Below are positions 43,873-55,310 of a DNA stretch of 64,000 bases, piece by piece. The notes beneath the pieces were generated by a model. That model was not told where the DNA came from. It made no database searches and saw only the letters and a list, made by a program, of their open reading frames with translations. Position 1 is the stretch's first letter, and the number at the start of each line of letters is the position of its first letter. This DNA comes from Isoetes taiwanensis (taxonomy: Eukaryota > Streptophyta > Lycopodiopsida > Isoetales > Isoetaceae), in assembly GCA_021234155.1 (NCBI GenBank), contig JAJEKV010000050.1, positions 7,676,438 to 7,740,437 on the forward strand, read 5' to 3'. Made by a program: the position numbers and the translations under genes.

Positions 43873-44348
43873 ACTGTTTCTAAAGCATACAAAAGAGCAT
43901 AAGGGCAAAGAACAAGTATCCACGCCAGGAGCCAAGGCCACGCGAACTAAGAAGAAGAGACCAAGAGAGTCCACAACGTAAGAGAATCCACGGCCCGCCA
44001 GTCTTCAGTGCCACAAATCACAGCAATAATGGCTCCACAAATCATGGCAGAGCATCAGCAAAGATTTGTTAGATTAGGTAACCGAGAATTCTAAAATGGC
44101 AGCCTTTTTGCTATTTTGAGCCCGAGGCCATTGTACTATATATACCAGAAGTTTAGACTTAGATGTTTAGACAAGTTTAGGATTTTTGTTGTCTCACCTC
44201 CTTTTGGAGATTCATGTATTCTCAGTGATTATTCAAGATTTTCCTGTTGAGGAGTGACATTTGTTTTCCTGTTTAGGAGTTGCTTGTTGGATGCAAAGGT
44301 TCTCACAAAGGGTCGTTCTTCAAGCTCTCTCGAATCCAGATCTAAACA
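43873..44348 (+). repeat. Gypsy-D LTR, related to Gypsy-B
   Basis: The right end is clear: GATCTAAACA at 44339-44348, one C, then a PBS. The U3/R part has GAGGCCATTGTACTATATATA at about 44125-44144, the same promoter block as Gypsy-B. The left limit is uncertain; I place it where Gypsy-C coding ends. No TSD was found. The partner copy ends at 60501. Confidence 0.65.
44135..44144 (+). promoter_or_regulatory. TATA-like element in Gypsy-D LTR
   Basis: ACTATATATA follows GGCCATTGT exactly as in both Gypsy-B LTRs; position relative to the LTR end is about 205 bp, compared with about 275 bp in Gypsy-B. Confidence 0.5.
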
Positions 44349-44349
44349 C

Positions 44350-44366
44350 TGGCACCGGTTGCCGGG
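44350..44366 (+). other. Gypsy-D primer-binding site, tRNA-Asp type
   Basis: TGGCACCGGTTGCCGGG starts one base after the LTR. It closely resembles the tRNA-Asp-complementary site of Athila/Tat-type gypsy elements, with two small differences. In the second segment copy (60502 onward) the site is damaged. Confidence 0.7.
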
Positions 44367-44384
44367 TCCTAGTTTTTTTCTCCC

Positions 44385-44900
44385 ATGTCTTTCCAGAATT
44401 TCACTTAAGAAGAGCTCCTCAATCAAACTATTGCTCGGCTAGCCCCTCTGCAACGTTATGATGCTATTCGTAATTCTTACTATAGCATTATAATATTGAA
44501 GGTGGTCGCCTACATTCCCGTTCTCACTCACCCCCACCCATTCCCCAGACTTCCTCACGTCCAGGGTCATCCATGCATTGTCGAAATTGCTCACATCTGC
44601 CTCGACAACCCTACTCATCAAACTCCACTATACTTTTAGACTCCAGAAAGCACTTATGTTCATATTCCTCCTATGCTGACCCCTGTACCCTCCCAATCCA
44701 GATCACCACCACACGACATGACTTATTCTTAGGTCTCCTTTGGTCCCACCTATGTCAATGAATTTCCATCATCACCAACTCTTCAAATATCGGTTAATGT
44801 TTACAATATTGAGGACCTCACGCTTGATCTAGAGGGCTGCCCATCCAAGGATCAACTTATAAGCGTAGGGCCTACTTTTTTTTCTAAGGGCATATTTTGA
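44385..44900 (+). pseudogene. Gypsy-D gag N-terminus
   Basis: ATG at 44385 lies 18 bp after the PBS. It reads MSFQNFT, a stop, then EELLNQTIARL, matching the Gypsy-B gag start. After frameshifts, TPESTYVHIPP (about 44645-44677) and VSFGPTYVNEFPSSP (about 44735-44775) match the Gypsy-B words TPESAYIHI and VSFGPP. The coding trace ends by about 44880; the rest of the element is absent, so this is a truncated insertion or was cut by later events. Confidence 0.75.
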
Positions 44901-46480
44901 GTTGCCCTTTGAGAAGGTTAAAATTCTATCAGCCTTTTGTTAGTATTAGAGAGAATTTCAATCAACAATTTCTATCAAAGTGTCAATGAGATACAATGAT
45001 ATTCACTTCACCCTTTACTTCAACTCAATAAGACATGATTTCTATCTTATTCAAGTATCAATGGTCTTTAGACTTAACAAACCATTGAAATTATAATTTA
45101 AACTGAACACTGTAGCAATGGGAATGACGATAATACTGTAGCACCTAATAGTGAATTAGGTTGCCTTCTTCCCTGTCGATCTACCAGATCCGATCCCTCT
45201 GTAGTTTAATTTACATTCATAAATTTAAAGTGAAAAGCATTATTTCATTAATTGGATAAAAAAACGCAATTTTGAGAATTTTGAGCACACCTTATTTGCT
45301 CAAGCACGAATACTTTCACCTAGTACTTTCGACCCCAACAAACATGAGGTAATTAACATACACATATACATACAAATTTTGTGTTATACTTGTACGTGTA
45401 CATGACACTCAGATAAGCTCAATAATGGCCCTACATTGTACGCCAATAATTCACATGAATAATTTTACTTCACTATAAGAACGGCTTCACGAGGGGTAGA
45501 GGCCATTCATCTTCCATGGCTTCCTCGATGCCTCGTCCGAGCACATCCGCTCTTTCAAGTGTTACTTGAGCTACAACGATGCACGACGCGCTAGAAATAG
45601 CGTTAAAGCGATCCATGGCTCTTATCTAAAGCTGATGGACCTGCTTAGTGCTTGCGGGAAGCTCACTTCAGCGTTAAAGTCCATATTTATCGGCTTCCCC
45701 GATCGGAGATCTATGAGCTGAATGGCATCACGAGCTTTGATGTTGATGACGAGTGAATCACCGCTAATAATGTAATAATGACATGGGTACATAATAACTA
45801 AGTAAGGATGTAATAGCATTCTGATTAAGGATGTAATATCACGCACCTTTAACCGAAAGTATATTGTAACGATGTGCTATCCCACCTCCACTTATTCGCG
45901 AAACTGTCATTGAATTCAATCATAGCTAAATTAGTCAAGCAAACATGTTTTGAAACATACGCATATTAGTACGCATACATATATCCATACAATGAAGATG
46001 TATTATACTTGTATTTATACAACGGTCTTATACCACGAGCAATAATGGCTGGAAGTCTACCCCAATAATTCACCTCAATAATTCTACCTCACTATAAAAG
46101 CTTCTCACTTTGGGGCTAAAGTTCATTCCTCTCACATGGATTATTTGCCTTCATCAATTCACCACATCGAGGCGATCAAGTGCTCAATGAGCCACTCGAT
46201 CTTGTTGGTTGCCTAGACGAGGCATCTTCTTCTTGATCCCCACCGCGAAGAAAAGCTTTGGGCCGAGATTCGTTGTCCATCAATTCGTGTAATGATCCAT
46301 CTGATTTGGCTTCCGAGCGAATGAGCTATGAGATATCGGGGATCACTACTACGATCCTCAAGATGAATGAATCACCCGCTTAGCATTGTGTAGTGTAAGA
46401 GCTCTTGTGTTGAGATGGAAACGCAGAGCGTAACAAATAATAACTAGTCTATTGTAACTTTCATGTTATGAATGATATAG
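44900..46480. other. AT-rich region with a diverged promoter-like repeat
   Basis: No complete gene. Two related blocks (about 45355-45560 and 45950-46150) share CATACATATA...TACAA, TTATACTTGTA, CAATAATGGC, CCAATAATTCAC, AATAATT and TCACTATAA followed by CATTCxTC and CATGG. Each resembles a promoter with TATA and a downstream ATG. After the first, one frame (EHIRSFKCYLSYND...) runs to about 45720; after the second, a short frame (HHIEAIKCSMSHSILL) stops early. I do not recognise either. Confidence 0.45.
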
Positions 46481-48700
46481 TAATTATGTAAAAGAGCATT
46501 GCATACCTCAAGAGTTCTCATCATCGCCTTAGCTTCTTTAGCCACTAATTCTTGCAAATCGAGCCCAACACTCTGGGGATCACCACCGACAATGGCCTGG
46601 TCTCACGGCCCAACCATAGTCTATTGTTTTCAAAGGTTGGTAGCGTGGTCATTAGGATTGGGTCTCCAATTCTTGCTCCAACAATCCCTATCTTTGCATT
46701 GCATATGAGGTTCCCTTTCCGCAACAGTTCAAACCAAGAGACAAACACCTCTTCATAATGTGGGAGATTAGGGTCCTCTCTTTGGTCCTCTTCGGCAAAA
46801 GCCATCCATGTCGAGGCGAGTTATCATGTGGTCTTGATTAGCAAGAGCATTCCCTTCTTGACATCTTGGTAGGGGCCTGAATATTTCAATCGGGTTCTTG
46901 GGTCTGCCGAAAGGCCCTACGAATGAGATGCTTCAATGTGCTCATCCACAAACACTCTTTCGGGTTCTTCCAATGCACTTTGCCCAGGTGCTGAGCCAGA
47001 AATCCCGAATGACGACTCTACTGGCTGCACGTCACCAAGCACTCGCAGTGAAGGTGGACCAAGAGTCAATAACTTCATTCATATATGTGTTGGACCATGA
47101 CTTATCGCCAAAATCTAGAAATAGGCTCCAAAGGCATCATGTACTTGGCAATAGAAGCTCTTAATGCACCTATATCTTTCAAGCTCCCATATGGCTGCAG
47201 GACCTTAGGTGACCCTCTCGGAATCATAGGTAAACCTTGGGCATCCTCCTTCCACATTCTGATTCCCTTTTCAGGGAGCCACTCCCTATGCCACCGCCTC
47301 ATCTTGTAGAACATTAGTGGCCATCCATCCTTCATGCAAAACTTGAAGAGTAGAGGTTCCAAGTGACCACATAAACGGTCCTTCTTATCAGGGATAAATC
47401 CTTTCACGAATTCCTTCCAATCAGGAACCTCTGTCACAAGGTAAGGTGAAGGAGCCTTTGAACTACACCTTTGCACAAGAGTTGCATAAGCTCGGAATAG
47501 TCAATGCATCGATCTTCTCATTAGAGTAGAGTAGTTTCCAAATAGGGCATCTATGTCATCGTGGGTGTGTCCAACCATCATGAATCCCAGCTGCACTTGA
47601 TCAAATACACCTAACCAAACCAAGTATGACAAGTAAGAGAAAAGATATCTATTCTTATTCTGACCTGAGCAATTATCTAGCACGCAAGTAAAGCCTCCTA
47701 GGCAACTTGTTTTGCTACCATGGGGCCTTTGATAGGAGGCATAAAATCATTTCTACTGCCATTCATCATTTTTTGTCCTAAGGTTATCTCGTGTTTAAAA
47801 TTGCTGCACCCCAAATACTTCGGGGACGATCAAGATCTCTCAAATGGCCCCAATTATCTCGGATTTATTCTCCGGTGGTCTTCAAGGTATGATTCAAGGA
47901 TCCCACATGAAAATTAGAATCATCAGGCGGAGGTCCAGTGAGAAGTGGCCCAAGGCACCTATACCATGGCCGTGCATGAGAGCACCCTGTATGCCGACCT
48001 TCACCCGTTCACCCCTCCATCACAGGACTTTGCTAGCTTCTCTGAGCGAGGGACCATGGTCTTATTCTGATCCATCTTATCATGTATAATGGTTAAAAGC
48101 GTGCTTTCGGGAGATCTATCGACAAAGCTCTCCAGGACGAGTAAAGGCTCCCATGAAATCTGGAGCCGTCATATGTGATTTTCTCTCTTGCAAGTACCCT
48201 TCTTTTCGTTTGGATCTGGTCTTTAAGCTTTTCCTTTATGACAATACAGTGTTACACTTGGAAAATGCTATCCTCTTAGCTATTGCTACCTCTGAATGAT
48301 TCTCTTTCCAAGCGAAATGAAATGAAGAAGGAGAAATATGCTTTTTTATCATCTCAGAATTTTAAATATCTACTTCTTGGTGTATATCCTTCTTAGTCAA
48401 GACGAAGGTAGCCTCTTAACATTTTGTTCTGTGACCCTAAACAAATAATTTTCCCGGTGTATCGTCTCTGCGTTTTCATCTATGAACATAGATAGCACAG
48501 CATTGCCAGCCAAAGTATGAGACCTTGGCTTCTTAGACCCAGTATTTCCGTGCTCAGCAATTCTGTGGCCGTCATTGAAGAGCTTCTTCCACTTGTAAAA
48601 AGTGGAAATGGGAATGCCATAGGCTTTATGCCATGCTTTCACGCACACCTGTTTGTTATTCAACATCGGGTTCGGGACTACACCATTTTCGAGCAAAGAT
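46480..48700 (-). pseudogene. DUF7869-type protein, probably of transposon origin
   Basis: On the minus strand, N- to C-terminus. At 48696-48400 a helix-turn-helix-like stretch: VCVKAWHKAYGIPISTFYKWKK. At 47683-47501 the signature of DUF7869 proteins: DNCSGQNKNRYL, then VGHTHDDIDALFG, which resemble the acidic active-site blocks of an RNase H-fold (DDE) nuclease. At 47476-47102: LVTEVPDWKEFVKGFI and WHREWLPEKGIRMWK. At 46805-46545: an acidic C-terminal region ending near a possible splice donor (CTTGAG before GTATGC). Several frameshifts and stops lie between these, especially 48390-47690. The function of the family is not established; I infer transposase-like origin from motif pattern and repeat context. 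The copy at 62650-64000 is cut by the window end. Confidence 0.65.
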
Positions 48701-49046
48701 CTAGCATGTTATATGCAAAAGTTGTGCGCCCGAGGACTTCATGTTCCATAAAAGGTTCTCATGCAAGCTATCTCCAGGATGTAAAATTTACGCAAGATCG
48801 TTTCATGCGGCATGTGATGACCTGAAGTCTAGAATAGCCTCGGCAGACTAGTTTTTCTTTCACATTTATGTCTTTGGGCGTGTTGCGGGTCTCCGATTGA
48901 CCATCTTTGTAAGGTCTCTTTTTTGGTGATGCCAATTTTCGGGTCTAATGGAGTAAGGTTCATTCTCCACATCCTTCTCCTTCACCGCAACCACAAGAGT
49001 AGAAAACCTGGAATGTTATCAACGAGCACGAGGGCTATGGGCCATC

Positions 49047-49418
49047 TCACAAGGTCATGCAGTTGGGGCATTTCTGCACCCTGGCGACAGAGATCTTTTT
49101 TCGCATTGGAAAAATGTTCATGATAGTAGCACGCCTTATCGAGCCTTCCCCTAACTTCACGTCAGACACAGCATGGTTTGGATCGGCAAAAACGATAACA
49201 CCATAGGCATAAGCCATGTAGCAGCATTCATGCATGAGTGTGCACGCCTTCTCAACTAACTCATCTCTAGAAAGCCCTTGCACATGATTCGTCTCATTAG
49301 TGGCTAACCCCTCATTCCCTCTGTCCTGCCAGTCTATCCTTTTTATCTGACCTGGTGGGGTGCAAGCTTCCTCATGTCTATCTAGTGGAGCAACAATGTC
49401 CTTCTTGTACCACAACAC
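49047..49418 (-). CDS. open frame upstream of the DUF7869-type pseudogene, unrecognised
   Basis: A 123-codon minus-strand frame with SRDELVEKACTLMHECCYMAYAYGVIVF and EGSIRRATIMNIFPMRKKI. Composition looks protein-like. It may be a 5' exon of the same minus-strand gene as 46480-48700, since it lies upstream in the same orientation, but no clean splice pair was confirmed. No known domain. Confidence 0.3.
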   Translation of the reverse strand: MLWYKKDIVAPLDRHEEACTPPGQIKRIDWQDRGNEGLATNETNHVQGLSRDELVEKACTLMHECCYMAYAYGVIVFADPNHAVSDVKLGEGSIRRATIMNIFPMRKKISVARVQKCPNCMTL

Positions 49419-50223
49419 AAAAAAGTCCCCACAGCTTCACCCATTCTTTTCTATTTCAGGTTAGAATTGGTAGCGGTAACTGTCCATCCAGAACATTCAC
49501 AATTGAAACGACAACCATACCCTCCGGGACAGTCGAATTGTGATGGCGCTCGAAATTGTGGACTCTTCCTTCTGCCACCTTTTTCCCCAGTAGATACAGC
49601 GGAATTACATCAGCCATCCTCCAAACAAGAGGTCGTGAATAAGCGTTGTGCGATCCTAGTGAGCGAAAAGCACCGTGATCATAAACCACTACAAAAAAAT
49701 ATGAACCGAAAAATAAGAAATGGTCACGACTTTACGCCCTGCACGATCTTATCGAGCATGGGTAAGAGCAGCGGTTAGCTTCTAGTTGCAAGCATTCACA
49801 CTAGCTGTTTCAATAAGAACTTCGTGCAAATCAAATTTCGAGGCTAGCTAGTGGGTTCAACTCCTAGTTATCGATATCCGGGAGTTCTTTGGTCAATAGC
49901 AAGTGTAGATGGTTGAAGGTATCGCGACCGCGATCTCGTGGAGCACCAAAGTTAAACGATTGACTTACAGAATAAGGCATTACTCCTACCTCACAGAATA
50001 CGGTGTTTAGTGTCATAAAAACAGTGTTTAGTTTCATCCACATAGAGAAAGAAAGCATATACTTGAAACACGTTTACATTGTATAATAAACACACCAGAG
50101 TGCACAGTCTTGCTTAGAACATCTATTTTTACATAGTTGCAACAAAGTATCAGGAGGTATCTTATCAATCCATGCAATACATAGTGAATGTTAGTGCGAG
50201 GGACTGGAGGTTCTTGATTATAA

Positions 50224-50643
50224 TTGAAATTGATTGCATTCTTGATACGTTCAGTTCACTTGGTGAGGGATATGCATCGGAATAGGCCTTTTACCTCGGC
50301 GAAACCACAATTCGATGCGGTTCGCGAGAATTCCGAGTGTGTAGTGGCGGATTGCAAGCGGATTATCAGCGCCCTCGTCAGCGCCTTCAATGGATGCGGA
50401 ATTCTGCAGCAAATCCTTGCCCAAACTTGGCCCAGCTTAGGCGCAGCTCCAGCGCCTCGAAGATCTTGCAAAACAATGAAATTTGAATTGGCTTTTCCCG
50501 CTTTCTCGAATTGGTTTGTTCTCGAATTCAAATTTTGCGGGGTGTCCGTCGCAGAAACGGATATTTTGGAGGCATTTATGGTTTGGATAAAGTGTCGGGT
50601 CGAAATTATGACCGAAATTGAGCGCGGGGCGTCAAGTGGATAA
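50224..50643 (+). CDS. hypothetical 139-aa open frame, low support
   Basis: Open from 50224 to TAA near 50643, with an overlapping minus-strand frame (50531-50256). The region is more GC-rich than its surroundings, so long frames on both strands are expected by chance. No domain, signal peptide or splice support. Confidence 0.15.
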   Translation: MKLIAFLIRSVHLVRDMHRNRPFTSAKPQFDAVRENSECVVADCKRIISALVSAFNGCGILQQILAQTWPSLGAAPAPRRSCKTMKFELAFPAFSNWFVLEFKFCGVSVAETDILEAFMVWIKCRVEIMTEIERGASSG

Positions 50644-50935
50644 AGACCTTTAAATGCGGGTTCTTGGCCTTTCGGACGGGTATATTACGCTGCGACGCAT
50701 TAATGTCGAGGGAATAAATACGGGCGGCCGTGAGTAATCGCGGCGTCTGGCGCCATTATGGCTGCACGCGTTTTTTCGCAGCGCCATCATGAGAGGGGGG
50801 CATTTAATTTCGCGACGCGTTCTATAAATTGAAACTCAAAACATTCAAAACTAATTTCTACTCCCGCGATTTCATTCAGTAGCCTAACGCGTTTGACCTC
50901 CGCTCCCGACCCACCCAAAAAACCCATATTTAAAA
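50640..50935 (+). promoter_or_regulatory. CpG-dense promoter-like stretch
   Basis: A CG-rich segment (CGCGGCGTCTGGCGCC, GCTGCACGCG, TTTCGCGACGCG) stands out from the AT-rich window and ends with TCTATAAATTG at 50819-50829. About 110 bp downstream is an ATG at 50936 (MLEPGDPMAPKDSLGEG), followed by a GT at a plausible donor (GAAGGTATTT). This is consistent with a plus-strand transcription unit that includes 50936-52260. Confidence 0.4.
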
Positions 50936-51002
50936 TGCTTGAACCCGGCGATCCCATGGCACCTAAGGACTCCCTCGGAGAAGGTATTTTCTAACATTTT
51001 CA

Positions 51003-51178
51003 GCTCAGCAAGATCGCGGTCGCGTCTTGCTTGATAGATTTCTAATTTCTAGATAGCGGTCTTCATAAGTGTAGCTGCTCATCAAGATCGCGGCAGCGGT
51101 CTTGCTTGATTGGTTTTATAATTTCCGGATAGCGGTCTTCATAAGTGTATTTGCTCATCAAAGATCGCGGACTTGGAT
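51003..51178 (+). repeat. 80-bp direct repeat with GATCGCGG hairpins
   Basis: A unit CTCATCAAGATCGCGG...GGTCTTGCTTGAT...GATAGCGGTCTTCATAAG is present about 2.2 times. Within each unit CAAGATCGCGG faces GGTCTTGCTTG in partly inverted fashion. If 50936 is an exon, the repeats lie in the following intron. Confidence 0.65.
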
Positions 51179-51399
51179 CTGGTGAGCATAGATTTTCTTT
51201 ATTCGATGTTCATCGATTACTAGTGTAGTAGGTCATTAGTTTTAGCGGCGGCCCGATGTTTTCTTACAGTGCTTAAGTGCTACACAAAGTCGTGGCAGCG
51301 ATTGTGTGGAGTTCTATTTTAGGCGCTTGGCGGGATGGCGGTCGCGTTTCTCTGATAGTTTAAACCTTTTTATTGCACCACATTATCGCGACCTACGGG

Positions 51400-52300
51400 C
51401 ACTCACTCGAGCTTTTGTTTGCAGCACTTGCTCTCTTCGAGGACGGATGTGAGCCCGAGCAGGTATTATAACCCCTTCAATGAAAGGAAATGGTGTATGA
51501 GATTGCCACCGGGCTATACAGCACGTAAAGGGTGATCGCCGAAGAAAGGATGCGTGCCTGTTTTACGGATTTGGAAAAAAGGCGGGGACGTTGAACAAGT
51601 TGGTATAGTGGTGGCAATGTGGGAAGGCACGAAGAACAATGTGCAAGATGCCATCATATGCGGCATTGAGGACCCACAAGCATTGCGGTTTTACGGAGTA
51701 CATTTTGAAATGGCGCAATTATGACCCATCTTTGATGATGACCCGACAAATGAACAAGCCGACCCGCAGGGGAAAACGTTCCGACGTCAGCTAAAGGGTA
51801 TGGCTGGTTGTTGCCATCCTATGAATCTCTCTCTTTGTCGGGTATAAAGGGAACGAAGACATATTGCTCCGGGTTCGACATGCGAGAAATGGTTTGTCTC
51901 ACAAAGAAGCCTCGAAATTGCCTTGAAAGCGGTTCGGGACCGAGAAGATGCCCTCCGTGATGGACACCAATTGGCTAAGAGCCGTGGCCAAGAAAAGAGT
52001 GTGAAGCCTATTGCTACTTTGGGAGAGACCTCAAAGACCAAAAGAAATTGCTCAAGAACCACAATCCACGATAAACCCCTCCGTATTGTTAACCCTACTC
52101 TTCCTATTGCTATGAAGGCCCCAGATAGCAATACATCCGGTGGATTTATTCCAAAAAATTCCCTCCTTTCAAAATTAGCCTTAAGAATCGACACCCTCAT
52201 TAGGATAGCCCGCAGCCTGCCGGTTCTCAAACCCCCTCGATTCAAATGCCTCCTCTAAACTAGCATTGACATGGCCCCAAGCACACGCCATTCCGGTCGA
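51400..52300 (+). other. exon-like pieces of an unidentified gene
   Basis: A TTTGTTTGCAG acceptor at about 51413-51423 is followed by CACTTGCTCTCTTCGAGG and a possible donor at 51461. Later, protein-like text is seen on the plus strand at about 51640-51790 (QDAIICGIEDPQALRFYG, NEQADPQGKTFRRQ) and at 51923-52258 (KAVRDREDALRDGHQLAKS). Frames do not join without shifts. I cannot name the gene. A minus-strand frame at 51787-52245 is probably a shadow. Confidence 0.3.
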
Positions 52301-53559
52301 GTTGAAGTTCAATCGAAGAGGAGCGCAAGATGAGCAAACCACTCGGAAGCGAGCAGTTCAAAGGTTCTACCCCTTAGAGTTAATTGTTAGTTTACAAGAT
52401 TTCTATTTTTGATTGTGAACTGCACCGACAAACTTGACACACGAGTCACGGTCAAATGACCATGTTCAAACTCACGGTTAAAACTGCAGTCGCATACCCG
52501 GCGGTCCTCACCCTGTGGCGTCGTTCAGTTTGACCCTATTACCCGGTGCTAATTCTTTATCTTTTGGACACTCGTTATGTAGATTTGACCTGCGGGGAAT
52601 GGAATGCTAGTATAAATAATTTTAACCATCTCAAAAAGCGACATTTGAACCTGGTTTTCATCTTTAATAACTGTATGTTGAAATAAGCATAATCTTGCTT
52701 CTTCTTGTTCATGATTGCTCCCCACCTACCTCGATAATACTCGTAAACTCCTTATCTTGAGGTTGCCGACCCGAAATTAAATGAAACAAGGCTAGTTTCC
52801 ATGTTTTACCTAAATCACCTAAATAAACTAACTTGTTTTCTAAAACTCTAACGTGGGGAAAAAGATTTTGCACTAGTTGGTTCCATTTTAAGTTTTACCA
52901 CGTAAAATCCTTAGCTAGAAAACATTAGTACCTCTGTAATTTTGTGTGCTTGGCGTAAGCACACTTAAAAATAAGCACGTTACCATTGTGACATCCTACA
53001 AATATACAATGCAGGAATTGTATAAGCGGAGAGATCCCCCCACCTTATCTAGAGCTGAGACCGCTTGTCATGGGCAGAGTGTTTTAGGAGTGAAAGACAT
53101 GAGGTGCCATTCGTATTCCTTCTTGTTGTGGGAATGGTCATGATCTATGTAAAGTTGTTTTTGATGAATGTGGACCTTTATTACTCAAAAAGAAAACAAA
53201 AGAATACAGAGGACTCAAACATAGAAGGAAAATGTCCATGAAACAAACCACCCATCACATACATAACATGAAAAGGAGTAAATATCACTAAGATGACTAT
53301 GGATAAGTATGAATCGAGAAAGATGGGTCTACCACAATCTTTGTTGACATCATCTTGTGGGAAGAGCACTTATAATTTTCACAATACAATTCTGACATCA
53401 ATGAACACTTGAGTACTCACGGAAAGACCTATCCTTTGAAGGTGAAAAGATTTTGTCTCTTCTAGATGGACTAGATGTTCAAAATGGATGCAAATGAAAG
53501 CCCTGTTTGACTTTTAAGAATTGCAGGATTAGATTGACGATGGACCTACTAATTATTTA

Positions 53560-55310
53560 GATCATAATGAAAAAGGGCCAAAAGCCCCTTGCCAAATCAT
53601 TACAGAAGAAGCAATGATCAATTGTCTCATCCCTCTGCATAGAGAGGGCAAATCATGGTCATGGATGAAATCTATGAGCGGCAGGTCTTACTGCGTGTGC
53701 ATCTATGAAGGTTGCCACCATAAGATAGACATCTTAGGGATGGGCAAGTTTTCTCATACCCATCATCGGGGCGCTTTTCGATCCATTTTGGTGATGGGGA
53801 CAACACTTACTAATTCCAAGACAATATACATTGAATACTAGTTCTCCTCATGTTTGCCATGAAACATCAAAGCTAGGGAGCCACACCTTGTGGATACGGA
53901 AGGAAAGAGTAAAGCCACTTTTATCAAGTGACATGATCCCAAATGGAGGAGGAGAAACTTGGAGCTTTCAATGTCGAACTCATTTCAAAGTCAACAACCT
54001 TGTCTCATTATACCATGCAGAGATATTGTGACACTGCGGCTACTTGCCATCATTGATGCCTCAATGGATGAGCGGAGGAGACCAAGGGACAATCTACGGC
54101 CCGTCACCCAAAGGAATCCACCATGAGTTAGTTTTGTAGGATGGAATGGGGCCTGAGAATGGGGTGGAAACAAAGTCATCTGGTTTCCCAGCGCTAGTAC
54201 CCCGAGTGCATTAGAATATGGAAAGTGGGTAGAATAATACCCATGGAAAGTGGCTTAATAGATGGAGGCGAAGAGAATGAATGCACATTTGCAAAGATTG
54301 GTAAATGAGGCGTGGGCAGAAATTATCGAGCATTATTCAAGATCCGCCATGTGAACTTAAATCAACACCTTGCTTTGGAGAAAAAGTAAGATTATCCACA
54401 CATCCCACTTAAAGTTTAGGCAAAATGCAGTTGGCCCAACTAATTTTAACATCAGCTCCCTCTTGGGTGTCACCCCAAATAAAGTTCATGGATATGCACA
54501 ATAAGTTGCATTGTAGTCTATATGGTGCTAGCAAGATGGATGGCATGTAGACATGTGTACTCGAGAACTTACTTAGCTGATTACGCGGGCAAAACCATGG
54601 ATAATTTAACCATAGACCACCAAAACAAATGCATTTCCAACCCTTAATAATGGCATCACATGCATCTTGGACAAAAGATGTATCTTGGCCGGGAATGAAA
54701 GCCTAGGTTGCCTTCCCATGAGGAAGAATCTTCCCATGAAAATTCAACCACGGAAGATGGCCTTTGGAGTTCAAAGCGCCCATAAGGGCTTGCCTTTTGC
54801 CATCCACAAAGATATTGGAAATGACGTGCAAATTCTGCTCTCATTAACATTTAGGCATAGAAAAATGACATCCGCATCTTTGGTTACAAATCTTTTGTGA
54901 ACCAATGTTCATGGGGAGACCATGCAAGATGCCTTCTTGTCTTGCCAAAGAGAAGAATATTTGAGGGGGTTTTGCCACAATTATAAATAGCAAAGGGAGG
55001 ACAGCCACGGCAAATGCCACGTCCACGAAATAATGCCAATGGTTCTCCTTGAAAGAGAATCATAAAATGATGAGAATAATGAAGTTTCATGACATTTGCT
55101 ACAAAATTTGGACATCAACATCATCAAGACACCCGGTACTTCTTCCTTACTTCCTTCCTTCTAGAATAATCAGGTCCAACCTTTGTCATATACTTTCACA
55201 AAATATAGCTTCCGTGGACTATGTCGGAGGCGAGAATTCAAAGCTCAACCTACAAGGGATGGGACTCGGGGGGCGGGGGTAAGCGAGGGAACATATGGTA
55301 AAAGGCAAGA
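53560..55310 (-). pseudogene. LINE reverse transcriptase remnant, second copy
   Basis: Collinear with 37200-39010. The zf-RVT region, the FQGEPLALF block and the LSRQEGILHGLPMNIG-like stretch are recognisable. The YDSVDW motif readable in copy 1 is lost here through a small scrambled cluster. More stops than copy 1. Confidence 0.7.

Larger units (their letters stand above)
36205..47856. repeat. first copy of a large tandem segment (about 11.65 kb within window)
   Basis: From GGAATGGAATGCTAG at about 36205 the sequence is collinear with 52594-64000 throughout, including every transposon insertion inside it. Offset is 16.39 kb at the left and about 16.14 kb at the right end of the window, because the second copy has many small deletions. 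The true unit is therefore probably near 16.4 kb, with 47857-52593 as its remainder. In this copy conserved protein motifs (for example KVYDSVDW in the LINE) are readable; in the second they are often destroyed. Confidence 0.9.

Noticed and set aside
50224-50643. 139-codon frame as a real gene
   Set aside because: GC-rich local composition yields open frames on both strands; no motif. Listed only as low-confidence.
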